Numbered from the stretch's first letter, positions 24,894 through 33,831 are shown. The stretch is 64,000 bases of DNA from Betaproteobacteria bacterium GR16-43 (GCA_001953215.1 CP019169.1:186001-250000), one strand, 5' to 3'. The notes: generated by a model not told the origin, from the letters alone. Numbers and translations: made by a program.

Positions 24894-26180
24894 CTAGTCT
24901 CGTTCCAGCAGCATGGCACCACCCTGCCCACCGCCGATGCAAAGCGACGCGACCGCCCTCTTCCCTCCCGTCCTTTCAAGGACCTTCAGGGCGTGCAGCA
25001 CGACACGAGCGCCCGAAGCGCCGATCGGATGGCCGAGCGCGATGGCGCCGCCGTCCACGTTCAGTTTCGCGCGGTCGATCTTCCCCACGCTGCCGCCGAA
25101 GTGCTCCTTCATGTAGGCCGCATCCTCGAACGCCGCGACGCAACCCAGCACCTGCGCCGCGAAGGCCTCGTTGATCTCGATCGCGTCGAGGTCCTCGAGC
25201 TTGAGGTGATTCCTCTGCAACAGCGGCGTGATCGCGTGCACCGGGCCCAGGCCCATCTCGGCCGGGTCGAGCGCGCCCCAGTTCGAATCCACGATGCGGC
25301 CAAGCGGCTTCAACTTGTATTCGCGCACGACTTCCTCGGAAGCCACCACGAGCATGGCCGCGCCGTCGGTGATCTGCGAGCTGTTGGCGGCCGTGACGCT
25401 GCCGTAGGGCGCTTCGAACACGGGCTTGGGCTTCTTCAGCGCTTCGACGCTGGAATCGCGCCGCAGGCCGTCGTCGGCCGCGTAGACCGTGCCGTCGGGA
25501 CCGTAGAGCGGCTCGATCTCGCCCAGGTGCCCGTTGTCCTGCGCGAAGGCCAGGCGGCGGTGCGATTCGACCGCGTACTCGTCCATCATCTGGCGCGTGA
25601 TGCCGAAGCGCTTGGCCACGATTTCCGCGGTCGATCCCATGGAGAGCTTCACCACGGGGTCGGTAAGCCCCAGGCGGATCGCGACCACGGGCGCGAGCTG
25701 CGAAATCCGGAAGCGCGTGGCGAGCGCCGCGCGCTGGCCGAACGATTTCGCCGCGGTCCACTTGGCGAACCACCGCACCATGGCGGCGCCGTAGAGCAGC
25801 GGCGCGTGGCTCATGGCATCGCAGCCGCCGGCGAGCACGAGGCTCGAGCGCCCCGCGAGGATGTTGAGGTACGCGGTGTCGATCGCCTGCAGGCCCGAAG
25901 CGCAATTGCGCATGACGGTCCACGCCGGGACCTTCTCGCCACAGCCCACGCGCAGCGACACGACGCGCCCGATGTTGGCCTCGTTGGCCGACGGCAGGGC
26001 CGCGCCGATGATCACTTCGTCGAAGGCGCTCGCCTCGAACGGCTGGCGCGCGACCAGCGGCCGGCCCGCGGCGACCGCGAGGTCCGATCCGGTGAACGGG
26101 CCGAGCGCTTCCTTCGCCCGGAGGAACGGCGTGCGCGCGCCGTCGACTACATGGACGCGGCGGTTTTCGGGGGCTGCCAT
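24894..26180 (-). CDS. fadI: Acetyl-CoA C-acyltransferase, FadI-like
   Basis: A 428-residue thiolase. C93 in RNCASG is the acyl-accepting Cys, H384 in GGAIALGHPIGASG the base, and C414 in LCIGGGQGGA the second Cys. The insertion-bearing length and N-C-A-S motif are those of FadI / trifunctional-type thiolases rather than the FadA copy at 8487. Its start overlaps the end of the FadE gene by 34 bp, so the two are co-transcribed. Likely partner is the multifunctional enzyme at 22222. Confidence 0.9.
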   Translation of the reverse strand: MAAPENRRVHVVDGARTPFLRAKEALGPFTGSDLAVAAGRPLVARQPFEASAFDEVIIGAALPSANEANIGRVVSLRVGCGEKVPAWTVMRNCASGLQAIDTAYLNILAGRSSLVLAGGCDAMSHAPLLYGAAMVRWFAKWTAAKSFGQRAALATRFRISQLAPVVAIRLGLTDPVVKLSMGSTAEIVAKRFGITRQMMDEYAVESHRRLAFAQDNGHLGEIEPLYGPDGTVYAADDGLRRDSSVEALKKPKPVFEAPYGSVTAANSSQITDGAAMLVVASEEVVREYKLKPLGRIVDSNWGALDPAEMGLGPVHAITPLLQRNHLKLEDLDAIEINEAFAAQVLGCVAAFEDAAYMKEHFGGSVGKIDRAKLNVDGGAIALGHPIGASGARVVLHALKVLERTGGKRAVASLCIGGGQGGAMLLERD

Positions 26181-28612
26181 TGTTCTTCCTCCGGGGAATG
26201 GCGCCCGAGGTCGAACGGATGGTCATCGACCATCACGACTTCGCGCTTCAGGCGGTCGGTGTAGAGGAGGTGTTCGAATTCCTCCTTCGTGATGAGGCTC
26301 TGGTTCAGCGCCGCGAGGCGGCGCTCGGCGAGCGTGCGCTGCGGGAGCTTGCCTTCCTTCTGCGCGGCGCGGATCCTGTGCTCGATCGGGTCGGACTTGA
26401 TCACCGCTTCCATCGCGAACTCGAGGCGGCCCACCACGTCGTCTTCCTTGCGCGGGATGTAGGCGCCCGCGGTGAGGCGGTCGCGTGCGGCACCCGGCGT
26501 GATGAGGATCTGCGCGACGCGCGAACCCCACTTGTCGTACGGCGCGGTGAGCGTGAGGCCCTTCGGGAACACGAGGAAGCGAAGGATCGCGGCGAGGAAG
26601 CGGTTGGGGAAGTTCGCGAGCACGCCGTCCATCGCGACCTGCAGCTTGAAGAACGCGTCGTTCACGCTCCACGTGAGCAGCGGGATGTCGTCCTTCTGGC
26701 GGCCTTCGTCGTGGTAGCGCTTCACCGTGGCCGAGGCCATGTAGAGCATCGAGAGCATGTCGCCCAGGCGTCCGGAGAGTTTCTCGCGCCGCTTCAGGCT
26801 GCCGCCGAGGACGAACATCGACGTATCGGCGAGCAGCGCGAAGGCCGAGGAGAAGCGCGTCATCATCTGCAGGTAGCGGCGCGTCTCGGGCGAACCCGGC
26901 ACCGACACGCCCTTGCCGCCGGTGATGCCCAGCCACAGCGAACGCGCGGCGTTCGAGAGCGTGAAGGCGAAGTGGCCGAAGAGCGCCGCGTCGAACGCGC
27001 GCAGGTCGTTCTCGCCCGCGGCCTCGATCTCCTTCAGCACGAACGGGTGGCAGCGGATCGCGCCCTGGCCGAAGATGATCAGCGAGCGCGTGAGGATGTT
27101 GGCGCCCTCCACCGTGATGGCGATGGGAATCGTCTGGTAGGCGCGGCCGAGGTAGTTGTTGCGCCCGAGCATGATGCCCTTGCCGCCGTGGATGTCCATG
27201 GCGTCGTTCAGGATCACGCGCATGCGCTCGGTCATGTGGTACTTGCAGATGGCCGAGATCACGCTGGGCTTCTCGCCCAGGTCGAGCGCGGCCATCGTCA
27301 TGCGCCGCGTGCTGTCCATCATGTACGTGTAGCCGCCGATGCGCGCGAGCGGCTCCTCGATGCCCTCGAAGCGGCCGATCGGCGTCTTGAACTGCGAGCG
27401 CACGCGGGCGTAGGCGCCGGAAGCGCGCGAGCCCAGCTTGCCCGCCGCCATCGAGAGCGAAGGCAGCGAGATCGAGCGGCCCGCGGCGAGGCACTCGACC
27501 AGCATGCGCCAACCGTTGCCCACCTGGTCGCGCCCGCCGATGATCCAGTCGATCGGGATGAAGACGTCCTTGCCCTGCGTGGGCCCGTTCATGAACGCGC
27601 TGCCCAGCGGGTTGTGGCGCCGGCCGATGACCACGCCCTTGTGGCTGGTGGGCACGAGCGCCAGCGTGATGCCGCGCTCTTCCTTGCCGCCCAGGAGCTT
27701 GTCCGGATCGAAGAGCTTGAAGGCGAGGCCGAGGATTGTGGCGACGGGGGCGAGCGTGATGTAGCGCTTGTCCCAGGTCATGCGGATGCCCACCACTTCC
27801 TTGCCCTCGTACATCCCTTTGCACACGATGCCGGTGTCGGGAATCGCGCCGGCGTCGGAACCCGCGTCCGGGTTGGTGAGCGCGAAGCACGGAATCTCCA
27901 GGCCCTTCGCGAGGCGCGGCAGGTAGTGGTTCTTCTGCGCTTCGGTGCCGTAGTGGATCAGCAGCTCGGCGGGGCCCAGCGAGTTGGGCACCATCACCGT
28001 GACCGCGGCCGCGCCGCTGCGCGTGGAGATCTTGGTGACGATCTCGGAGTGCGCGAAGGCCGAGAAGCCCAGGCCGCCATAGCTCTTGGGGATGATGATC
28101 CCGAGGAAGCCCTTGTCGCGGATGAACTTCCACTCCGCGGGCGAGAGGTCCATGCGGTCGTGGACGTCGTATTCGTTCACCATCGCGCAGAGTTCTTCGA
28201 CCGGGCCGTCGAGGAACGCCTGCTCTTCGGCGGTGAGCTTCGGCACCGGGTAGGCGAGCAGCTTCGACCACTCCGGTTTTCCGGTGAAGAGATCCGCGTC
28301 CCACCAGATGCTGCCCGCGTCGAGCGCTTCCTGCTCGGTCTGCGAGATCTGCGGGAGGACTTTCTTGTAGACCCCGAAGACGGGGCCGGTGACGATCGCC
28401 CGGCGCAGCGGCTTCACGATCGAGAGCGCCCCGAAGATCGCGACGACGGCCCACGCGACGCCGAGCGTGGCGAGCGGGGTCGCGGTGAACCAGGTGAGCC
28501 ACGCGGCGAAGGCGGCGAGGCCGATCGTCCAGGCGAGGCCGTTCGCACGGTGATAGGCGAGCAGCCACGCGACGGCGACAACGGCGGCCAGGGTGGCAAG
28601 AACGGGGATCAT
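26147..28612 (-). CDS. fadE: Acyl-CoA dehydrogenase, FadE type
   Basis: An 821-residue, E. coli FadE-like dehydrogenase, catalysing the first beta-oxidation step. Two or three N-terminal membrane helices (residues 1-55) precede the ACAD domain, which shows FALTNPDAGSDAGAIPD, FVPIDWIIGG-type and MDIHGGKGIMLGRNNYLGRAYQ stretches. A DUF1974 C-terminal part follows (residues 560-800). Length matches the family. Upstream is the PsrA-like repressor gene, 13 bp away, so FadE is probably co-transcribed with its regulator from the promoter at 29407. Confidence 0.92.
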   Translation of the reverse strand: MIPVLATLAAVVAVAWLLAYHRANGLAWTIGLAAFAAWLTWFTATPLATLGVAWAVVAIFGALSIVKPLRRAIVTGPVFGVYKKVLPQISQTEQEALDAGSIWWDADLFTGKPEWSKLLAYPVPKLTAEEQAFLDGPVEELCAMVNEYDVHDRMDLSPAEWKFIRDKGFLGIIIPKSYGGLGFSAFAHSEIVTKISTRSGAAAVTVMVPNSLGPAELLIHYGTEAQKNHYLPRLAKGLEIPCFALTNPDAGSDAGAIPDTGIVCKGMYEGKEVVGIRMTWDKRYITLAPVATILGLAFKLFDPDKLLGGKEERGITLALVPTSHKGVVIGRRHNPLGSAFMNGPTQGKDVFIPIDWIIGGRDQVGNGWRMLVECLAAGRSISLPSLSMAAGKLGSRASGAYARVRSQFKTPIGRFEGIEEPLARIGGYTYMMDSTRRMTMAALDLGEKPSVISAICKYHMTERMRVILNDAMDIHGGKGIMLGRNNYLGRAYQTIPIAITVEGANILTRSLIIFGQGAIRCHPFVLKEIEAAGENDLRAFDAALFGHFAFTLSNAARSLWLGITGGKGVSVPGSPETRRYLQMMTRFSSAFALLADTSMFVLGGSLKRREKLSGRLGDMLSMLYMASATVKRYHDEGRQKDDIPLLTWSVNDAFFKLQVAMDGVLANFPNRFLAAILRFLVFPKGLTLTAPYDKWGSRVAQILITPGAARDRLTAGAYIPRKEDDVVGRLEFAMEAVIKSDPIEHRIRAAQKEGKLPQRTLAERRLAALNQSLITKEEFEHLLYTDRLKREVVMVDDHPFDLGRHSPEEEQWQPPKTAASM

Positions 28613-28625
28613 CGGTTGTTTCTCC

Positions 28626-29342
28626 TTAGTCGCCCGAGACCAGCTCGAGCTTTTTCGTGTCCCCGACGGCGGGCGCCTTGAGGCCGGCCACCAGGAACGG
28701 GGCGAGCCGCTGGATCAGCAGCTCGTCGTTTTCTCGGTCATTGGGCATCGCCTGCTGCAGCAGCTTCAGCGCGTCGGTGCCGGAGACGGTGTACGACAGC
28801 GCGCCCATCACGAAGTGCAGCCGCCACGTGAGCTCCTGGCGCGTGAGGTGTGGCAACGCCAGCAGGAACGCATCCTTGAAGCGCCCGATCATCTCGGCGT
28901 AATTCTCCGAGAGGAAGTGGCGGATGAACGGCGCCGGGTCGGCATACGCGCGGCCCAGCAGGCGCAGGAAATTCTTGCCGCCGCGCTTCTCGTCGCGGGC
29001 GAGCCTCAACGCCGGGATGAGCATCGCGGAGATCAGCTTCTCGCAGGAGACGGGTTTCTCGCCCGCCTCGCGCTCCAGGCGCTCCAGCAGGCCGATCCGC
29101 TCCTGGTTCATCGGGTCCAGCCGGCGCGTGAGGACCGACTGGAAGAGCTCTTCCTTCGAGCCGAAGTGGTAGTTCACGGCCGCCAGGTTCACCGAGGCGG
29201 CCGCGGTCAGGCTGCGCAGGCTCGTGGCCTCGAAACCGTGCTCCATGAACAGGTGCTCGGCCGCGTCGATGATGCGCGACTTCGTGTCGGGCGAGGCGGT
29301 GTCGAGGGGCGCCGCCTTGCGGGCGGGGCGGGGGGAAGGCAT
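28626..29342 (-). CDS. psrA: TetR-family repressor, PsrA-like
   Basis: A 238-residue regulator. The helix-turn-helix reads IIDAAEHLFMEHGFEATSLRSLTAAASVNLAAVNYHFGSKEELF, near-identical in its VNLAAVNYHFGSK core to Pseudomonas PsrA, and the ligand domain keeps FLRLLGRA and WRLHFVMGALSYTVSGTDAL. PsrA represses fatty-acid degradation genes and is released by long-chain fatty acid (oleate) or acyl-CoA. The ATG chosen has GGAG 6 nt upstream; a further upstream TTG would start in the operator region. The dyad at 29385 and promoter at 29407 indicate autoregulation. Transcription continues into fadE. Confidence 0.9.
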   Translation of the reverse strand: MPSPRPARKAAPLDTASPDTKSRIIDAAEHLFMEHGFEATSLRSLTAAASVNLAAVNYHFGSKEELFQSVLTRRLDPMNQERIGLLERLEREAGEKPVSCEKLISAMLIPALRLARDEKRGGKNFLRLLGRAYADPAPFIRHFLSENYAEMIGRFKDAFLLALPHLTRQELTWRLHFVMGALSYTVSGTDALKLLQQAMPNDRENDELLIQRLAPFLVAGLKAPAVGDTKKLELVSGD

Positions 29343-29384
29343 GTGGGGCTCCGGGGCGTGGGAGGGGAAAGGTCTCAAACGCCC

Positions 29385-29406
29385 GATTCAAACGCTCGTT
29401 TGAATC
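29385..29406 (-). promoter_or_regulatory. PsrA autoregulatory operator
   Basis: A 22-bp dyad with 9-bp perfect arms GATTCAAAC and GTTTGAATC around GCTC. It is the same site as that at 14011 and fits the PsrA consensus. It lies immediately downstream of the promoter -10 box of the repressor gene, over the expected transcription start. A further CAAAC half-site occurs at about 29376-29380. Confidence 0.82.
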
Positions 29407-29436
29407 ATCGTAGGCTGCCGGGCGCCGGGCTGTCAA
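29407..29436 (-). promoter_or_regulatory. Sigma-70 promoter of psrA-fadE
   Basis: Minus strand TTGACA (29431-29436, perfect -35) and TACGAT (29407-29412) with an 18-bp GC-rich spacer. The -10 box directly abuts the operator, the standard arrangement for repression by a TetR protein. Confidence 0.75.
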
Positions 29437-29474
29437 CGTGAGGAATGTCATAGGACACCGGGGCCCCGGCAGCC

Positions 29475-29489
29475 TATAGTCGCCGGGCC
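29475..29489 (+). promoter_or_regulatory. -10 box with no leader for the TPR gene
   Basis: TATAGT at 29475-29480 ends 9 nt before the ATG at 29490, with AGGACA (29452-29457) 17 bp upstream. No Shine-Dalgarno sequence lies in the gap. The transcript would begin at or within a few bases of the start codon. Confidence 0.45.
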
Positions 29490-30590
29490 ATGGCCCCCGC
29501 CCCCCGTGACTTGCCGGCGACCGACGCCGACGACCGCCAGCTGCTTCGCGACACGCTCGTGAACGCATGGGACTTCACCGCGGCCTTCGAGTCGCGCGAC
29601 GCGCTGCGCGCGCTGGGCGAGGCGTTGCGGCTCGCACGCCGGCTGGGCGACGCGCGCTCCGAGGCGCAAGTGCTCGCCCTCGCGACGCAATGCCACTACC
29701 AGCGCGGCGACTACGTGTCCGCGGTGGCCAACGGCCTCGACGCCTGCGCGACCTACGGACGCAACGACCTCGAAGGGCGCTGCCACGCGTTCGCGGGCGT
29801 CGCCCTCGCGTTCTTCTCGGTGCGCGAATTCAAGCGCGCCGAGGAATCGGCGCGCCGGGCCATCCGCTTCGCCACGCGCGAGCGGGAATCGCTGGCCGAG
29901 GCGCAGGCGCGCAGCACGCTCGCCTTCATCCTCGCGGACACCGGCCGCTTCGAGGAAGCGCTCTCCGAGCTGCGCCGCGCGCGCCTGCGCTACCGCAAGG
30001 CAGGCGACCTGCTCCGACTGAAGAAAGCTTCCTCCAACGCGGGCCACACGTGGCGCAAGTGGGGCGATGCGCTGGCCCGCGAGGACGATCCCGAAGGAGC
30101 CCGGCGTTGCTGGCAGCGCGCGATGCGCTACTACCGCGCCGCGTTCGCCGGCCAGCGCTCGCGGCTGGACGACGTGATCATCCTCGGTTGCCTCGGCGAA
30201 TGCGCGCTGCGCCTGGGCCTCGTGCCCGAAGCCGCCGCGCACCTGTCCGCCGCGGGCGAACGGCTGAAGCCGAAGGATCCGACGCCCATCCTCGCGACCT
30301 TCTACCTGCTGCGCGGCGAAGTGGAGCAGGCGCAGCAGCGCTGGTCCTGGGCGGAGCGCCACCTGAAGACCGCACTGGCCGAATCCGACAGCCTCGAGAA
30401 CGACGAAGTCTCCGTGGGCGCGCGCGCGGCGCTGGCCCGCCTGTACGAAGCCCAGGGCGACGCGGCCCGCGCGCGCCAATGGAAGGCCGAGGCAAAGCGC
30501 GTGGCCGAGGAACAGGACGAATCGCTCTCGGGCTTCCGCCGCCAGATGCGTCCGCTCTGGGACCGGTTCCTGCGCGCGGCGGAGGATTGA
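29490..30590 (+). CDS. Tetratricopeptide-repeat protein
   Basis: A 366-residue, all-helical soluble protein with no signal peptide. TPR-like helix pairs run through the whole chain, for example ALGEALRLARRLGDARSEAQVLALATQCHYQRGDY, ARSTLAFILADTGRFEEALSELRRARLRYRKAGD, and ARAALARLYEAQGDAARARQWKAEAKR. This architecture resembles regulatory or GGDEF-associated TPR domains, but no output domain is present. It is divergent from psrA and followed by the deacetylase gene 46 bp downstream. Function unknown; probably a protein-protein scaffold. Confidence 0.7.
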   Translation: MAPAPRDLPATDADDRQLLRDTLVNAWDFTAAFESRDALRALGEALRLARRLGDARSEAQVLALATQCHYQRGDYVSAVANGLDACATYGRNDLEGRCHAFAGVALAFFSVREFKRAEESARRAIRFATRERESLAEAQARSTLAFILADTGRFEEALSELRRARLRYRKAGDLLRLKKASSNAGHTWRKWGDALAREDDPEGARRCWQRAMRYYRAAFAGQRSRLDDVIILGCLGECALRLGLVPEAAAHLSAAGERLKPKDPTPILATFYLLRGEVEQAQQRWSWAERHLKTALAESDSLENDEVSVGARAALARLYEAQGDAARARQWKAEAKRVAEEQDESLSGFRRQMRPLWDRFLRAAED

Positions 30591-30636
30591 ACGCCACCGG
30601 CGGATGAGCGCCGCCCTCGGCTAAACTGGCGCGGCC

Positions 30637-31554
30637 ATGTCCCGCCTCCGGTCGCCCCTGTTCCTCCGCACGTTCCTCGCGGCCCGCTGCTTCGCGGCAC
30701 TGCTCGCCGCGCCCACTCTTCACGCCCAGACGGTTAGCTTCACGTTCGACGACGGGTTCGACCCGCGCTCGCAACCGCAGGCGGCCGAGTGGAACGCGCG
30801 AATGCTGAAGTCCCTGGGCGATGCCGGAGTGAAGGCCGCGTACTTTCCCGCCGGCCGCTTCGTCGATTCGCCCGAAGGCCTCGCCCTCGTGAAGGCGTGG
30901 GGGCAGGCGGGCCACATCATCGGCAATCACACGTATTCGCACACGGACATCGACAAGGTCACGGTCGAGGCCTACACCGCCGACATCGCGCGCAATGACG
31001 CGCTCCTGCGCAACCTGCCGAACTTCAGGGCGCGCCTGCGATTCCCCTACCTGCGGGAAGGCAGCACGGCCGCCCGGCGCGATGGCGTGCGCGCCTGGCT
31101 CGCGAAGAACGGCTACAAGCCGGCGCCGGTGAGCATCGTCACCAGCGACTGGTACTGGGACCCGCGCTTCGCCCAGTGGTTGAAGGCGTACCCGCACGGC
31201 GATATCGAGCCGTTCCGCAAGGCCTACCTGCAGCACGTGTGGGACCGCGCGGAGTACTCCGAACGGCTCGCGCTCGGCGTGCTCGCCCGCAGCCCCCCGC
31301 ACGTCATGCTGCTGCACGCCAATCTCCTCAACGCGATGTTCCTCGGCGACATGCTCGCGATGTTCCGCGCGAAAGGCTGGACGATCGTCGAGGCCGAGGC
31401 CGCGTTCGCCGATCCGCTCTACGATCGCCTCCCGAAGGGCCTGCCCGCCGGCAATGGGCTCCTCTCGGAACTCCTCAAGGACACGGGACGCCCGCCGTTG
31501 CCCCCGGGACACGAGGACCATGGAAAGGCATTGATCGATGCGCTGGGCTACTAG
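30637..31554 (+). CDS. Secreted polysaccharide deacetylase, paralogue 1
   Basis: A 305-residue protein with an N-terminal signal-like helix ending in LLAAPTLHA, then a NodB-type domain. Motif 1 is FTFDDGFD (catalytic Asp and metal Asp), motif 2 NHTYSHTD (the metal His pair), and RLRFPYLREG and VMLLHAN supply later motifs. It would remove N- or O-acetyl groups from a cell-wall or surface polysaccharide. A close relative lies at 33878. TAAACT ends 9 nt before its ATG without an SD site. Confidence 0.88.
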   Translation: MSRLRSPLFLRTFLAARCFAALLAAPTLHAQTVSFTFDDGFDPRSQPQAAEWNARMLKSLGDAGVKAAYFPAGRFVDSPEGLALVKAWGQAGHIIGNHTYSHTDIDKVTVEAYTADIARNDALLRNLPNFRARLRFPYLREGSTAARRDGVRAWLAKNGYKPAPVSIVTSDWYWDPRFAQWLKAYPHGDIEPFRKAYLQHVWDRAEYSERLALGVLARSPPHVMLLHANLLNAMFLGDMLAMFRAKGWTIVEAEAAFADPLYDRLPKGLPAGNGLLSELLKDTGRPPLPPGHEDHGKALIDALGY

Positions 31555-32269
31555 CCTCGCGTTGCTGCTGGCGTTCACGAGCGGCGCGCACGCGATCCTC
31601 ATCCGCGCCGATCGCGACGACGCGGAGTACGTCGAGCTCGCGACGCGCTACACCGCATCGCTGCCGGTGGGCGACGGCGAAGGAACCCTCATCGCTTCGC
31701 GCTGGATCCTCACGTCGGCGGCGGTCGCGCGGCAAGCCCCCAAGGCACTCCCGCTCGACGGAAAGACGCACGAGGTCGAGGCCGTGCACATCCAGGGCGA
31801 CCTCGCCTTGCTGTTGCTGCGCGCGCCCGTGCGGGGGATCGAACCCACGCCGATCTATCGCGAGTCCGACGAAGACGGCAAGACCGTGCGCATCGTGGGC
31901 CATGGCGAGACCGGCAAGATCGGCGAGAAGTCCGCGCCGGCGGACCGCAAGCGCCGTGCGGGCATCAACACCATCGATCGCGTCGGGGCCCGCACGTTCG
32001 ACCTTCGCCTCAAGCCGAACGAGGACGCCTCCGACCTCCAGGGCGCCGCGGCGCCCGGTGATCGTGGCGGCCCCGCGTTCATCGAGACGAAGGAAGGCAT
32101 CTTCGTGGCGGGCGTGCGCCCGGATGACGCGGACAATCCCGTGGTGAAAGTCGGAGCGTCGCAATCGTACGTTCGCGTCTCGGCCTTCGCCGCGTGGATC
32201 GACGCCACGCTCTACGAGGCCGCGGCGAAGGAAGCGGCCGCCCTCATGGGCGACGCGGATCGGCGCTAG
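31538..32269 (+). CDS. Secreted trypsin-fold protein lacking the catalytic His and Ser
   Basis: A 243-residue protein with a signal peptide ending at AFTSGAHA. The S1 fold is recognisable: GTLIASRWILTSAAVA is where active enzymes have LTAAHC, GDLALLLL keeps the catalytic Asp position, and APGDRGGPAF is where they have GDSGGP. So His is replaced by Ala and Ser by Arg while the Asp motif is kept. The protein should be a non-enzymatic binding protein. Its start lies inside the end of the deacetylase gene (17 bp overlap), so it is coupled to it. The frame is intact, arguing against decay. Confidence 0.75.
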   Translation: MRWATSLALLLAFTSGAHAILIRADRDDAEYVELATRYTASLPVGDGEGTLIASRWILTSAAVARQAPKALPLDGKTHEVEAVHIQGDLALLLLRAPVRGIEPTPIYRESDEDGKTVRIVGHGETGKIGEKSAPADRKRRAGINTIDRVGARTFDLRLKPNEDASDLQGAAAPGDRGGPAFIETKEGIFVAGVRPDDADNPVVKVGASQSYVRVSAFAAWIDATLYEAAAKEAAALMGDADRR

Positions 32270-33098
32270 CCGCGATCGCGGCGACCGGGAACTGCATCTC
32301 CACCACCGCTTCGTGCATGCGCTCCAGGTCGGGCGGCTGCAGGAAGAATTCGCGGCTGGGTCCAGCCAGGGCATCGCCTGTCGCTTCGAGGTAGCGCCCG
32401 ATGCGCGCCGTGACGAGGTGTGCGTCCTCGGGCAAGCCGACGCGCACGCACACCGCCATGCGGTCGACCGCCTCGAGCTCACGGAGCCGCAACGCATCGG
32501 GCACCGGCGACTTGATCGCCGCGCCCTCCTCGAGCACGTAGCCGAACTCGACGTCGATCTCCTCCTGCTCGAACTGCGGCGCATGCGCGATGGCCACGAG
32601 CGGACGGTCGGCCGAACGCGGCAACAGGGAGCGGGCGTGTTCGCGGAGCTCGACGATCAGCCCGCGCGCCGCGCCGAACGAAGCCACCGTCCGGCGCAGC
32701 GAAAGCACGCGGCGCGCGGGCTCGGCGCGCACGATCACATCCTCGCCGGACAACCCTCCCGTGGATTCGAGCTGCGAGATCCGCGTCTCGATGTGCCGCA
32801 GCCGCTGCGCCTCCGCGGCGAGCGCACGTTCCGCATCGCCGCGGCGCACGAGCAGCATGCTGCGCAACTCGGCCGGCCCCACCTTCGACTGCAGGATGTC
32901 GCGCACCTGCTCCAGGCTGAAGCCCAGCTCCTTCAGCACGATGATGCGGTTCAGCTCGGCCAGTTGCGCCACCTTGTAGTAGCGATAGCCGGTGTGCGGA
33001 TCGGCGTGGGCCGGGACGAAAAGCCCGATCTCCTCGTAGAAGCGCAGCAGCCGCGCCGAGACGCGCGCGATCCGGGAGAAGTCGCCGATCCGGAACAT
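32244..33098 (-). CDS. MerR-family regulator with GyrI-like effector domain
   Basis: A 284-residue protein. The MerR helix-turn-helix (FRIGDFSRIARVSARLLRFYEEIGLFVPAHADPHTGYRYYKVAQLAELNRIIVLKELGFSLEQVRDIL) is followed by a coiled coil (about 85-120) and a C-terminal GyrI-like/BmrR-type ligand-binding domain. Such regulators respond to amphipathic drugs or lipids and twist an over-long promoter. It is transcribed with the GST gene 4 bp upstream. The 23-bp dyad at 33832 is its likely target. Its 3' end overlaps the trypsin-fold gene by 26 bp, tail to tail. Confidence 0.87.
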   Translation of the reverse strand: MFRIGDFSRIARVSARLLRFYEEIGLFVPAHADPHTGYRYYKVAQLAELNRIIVLKELGFSLEQVRDILQSKVGPAELRSMLLVRRGDAERALAAEAQRLRHIETRISQLESTGGLSGEDVIVRAEPARRVLSLRRTVASFGAARGLIVELREHARSLLPRSADRPLVAIAHAPQFEQEEIDVEFGYVLEEGAAIKSPVPDALRLRELEAVDRMAVCVRVGLPEDAHLVTARIGRYLEATGDALAGPSREFFLQPPDLERMHEAVVEMQFPVAAIAASADPRRP

Positions 33099-33102
33099 GG
33101 CG

Positions 33103-33792
33103 CTAGGCCGCGGCTTCGCGGAGGAAATCGCGGCGCAACTGCATCGAGTCGACCACGCCTCGCTCGCGCTCGAGCGCAAGTGCAAAGGCCGGCGTCGAGC
33201 ACACCCGCCCGAAGTGCGCGGCCAGGCGCGGGAAGCGCTTTCGTTCCAGCTCGAAGCCGATGTACTGGAACGTGACCAGGTTCGAAGCCACGGCGATATC
33301 CGCGATCGAGAGCGATTTGCCGGCGAGGAAATCGCCGGCGATCCGGCTCTCGAGGTAGCCGAAAACCTCGGGCAGGGTCGTCGCCAGCACCTCGTCGATG
33401 CGGGCCGGGTTGGTCGGAATCTGGCGGACCTTCGGATGCACGAACACCTCGTGGAAGAGCGGATGGACGACGCCGCGGAAGATATTGTCGCCGGCGTATT
33501 GCTCCAGCGCGAGGGCCTGTCCGTAGTCGCGCGGATCGGCCGGGTACAGCGAAGGCGACGGGCGACGGCGTTCGAGGTACGCGCAGATCGCCGCCGAGTC
33601 GACGAGCGTGTAGTCGCCGTCCGTGATCGCCGGGATCTTCCCGGTGGGACTCAGCTCGCGCCAGTTCGCGGGCGGATTCCCCGGGATGACGGGAACCACC
33701 GGAATCACTCCATGCTCGATACCCTTCGCGAGGGCGACGACGATGACCTTGCGGGTGTGGACCGAGATGGGAACACCGTGGATCTTCAGCAT
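33103..33792 (-). CDS. Glutathione S-transferase
   Basis: A 229-residue GST with an N-terminal thioredoxin-like domain (MLKIHGVPISVHTRKVIVVAL and SPTGKIPAITDGDYTLVDSAAICAYL, with Pro before the cis-proline strand and the DSAAI glutathione contact). A helical C-terminal domain contains SLSIADIAVASNL, the N-capping box. It conjugates glutathione to electrophiles or acts as a reductase. AAGGAG lies 8 nt upstream of the ATG. It heads a GST-MerR operon; the regulator may sense the same toxic compound. Confidence 0.87.
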   Translation of the reverse strand: MLKIHGVPISVHTRKVIVVALAKGIEHGVIPVVPVIPGNPPANWRELSPTGKIPAITDGDYTLVDSAAICAYLERRRPSPSLYPADPRDYGQALALEQYAGDNIFRGVVHPLFHEVFVHPKVRQIPTNPARIDEVLATTLPEVFGYLESRIAGDFLAGKSLSIADIAVASNLVTFQYIGFELERKRFPRLAAHFGRVCSTPAFALALERERGVVDSMQLRRDFLREAAA

Positions 33793-33831
33793 TTTCGAGG
33801 CTCCTTCGTGGATGGAGCCCGGAGCGTCGGG

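Noticed and set aside
26180-28681. 833-codon plus-strand frame opposite FadE
   Set aside because: Antisense shadow; FadE motifs are complete on the other strand.
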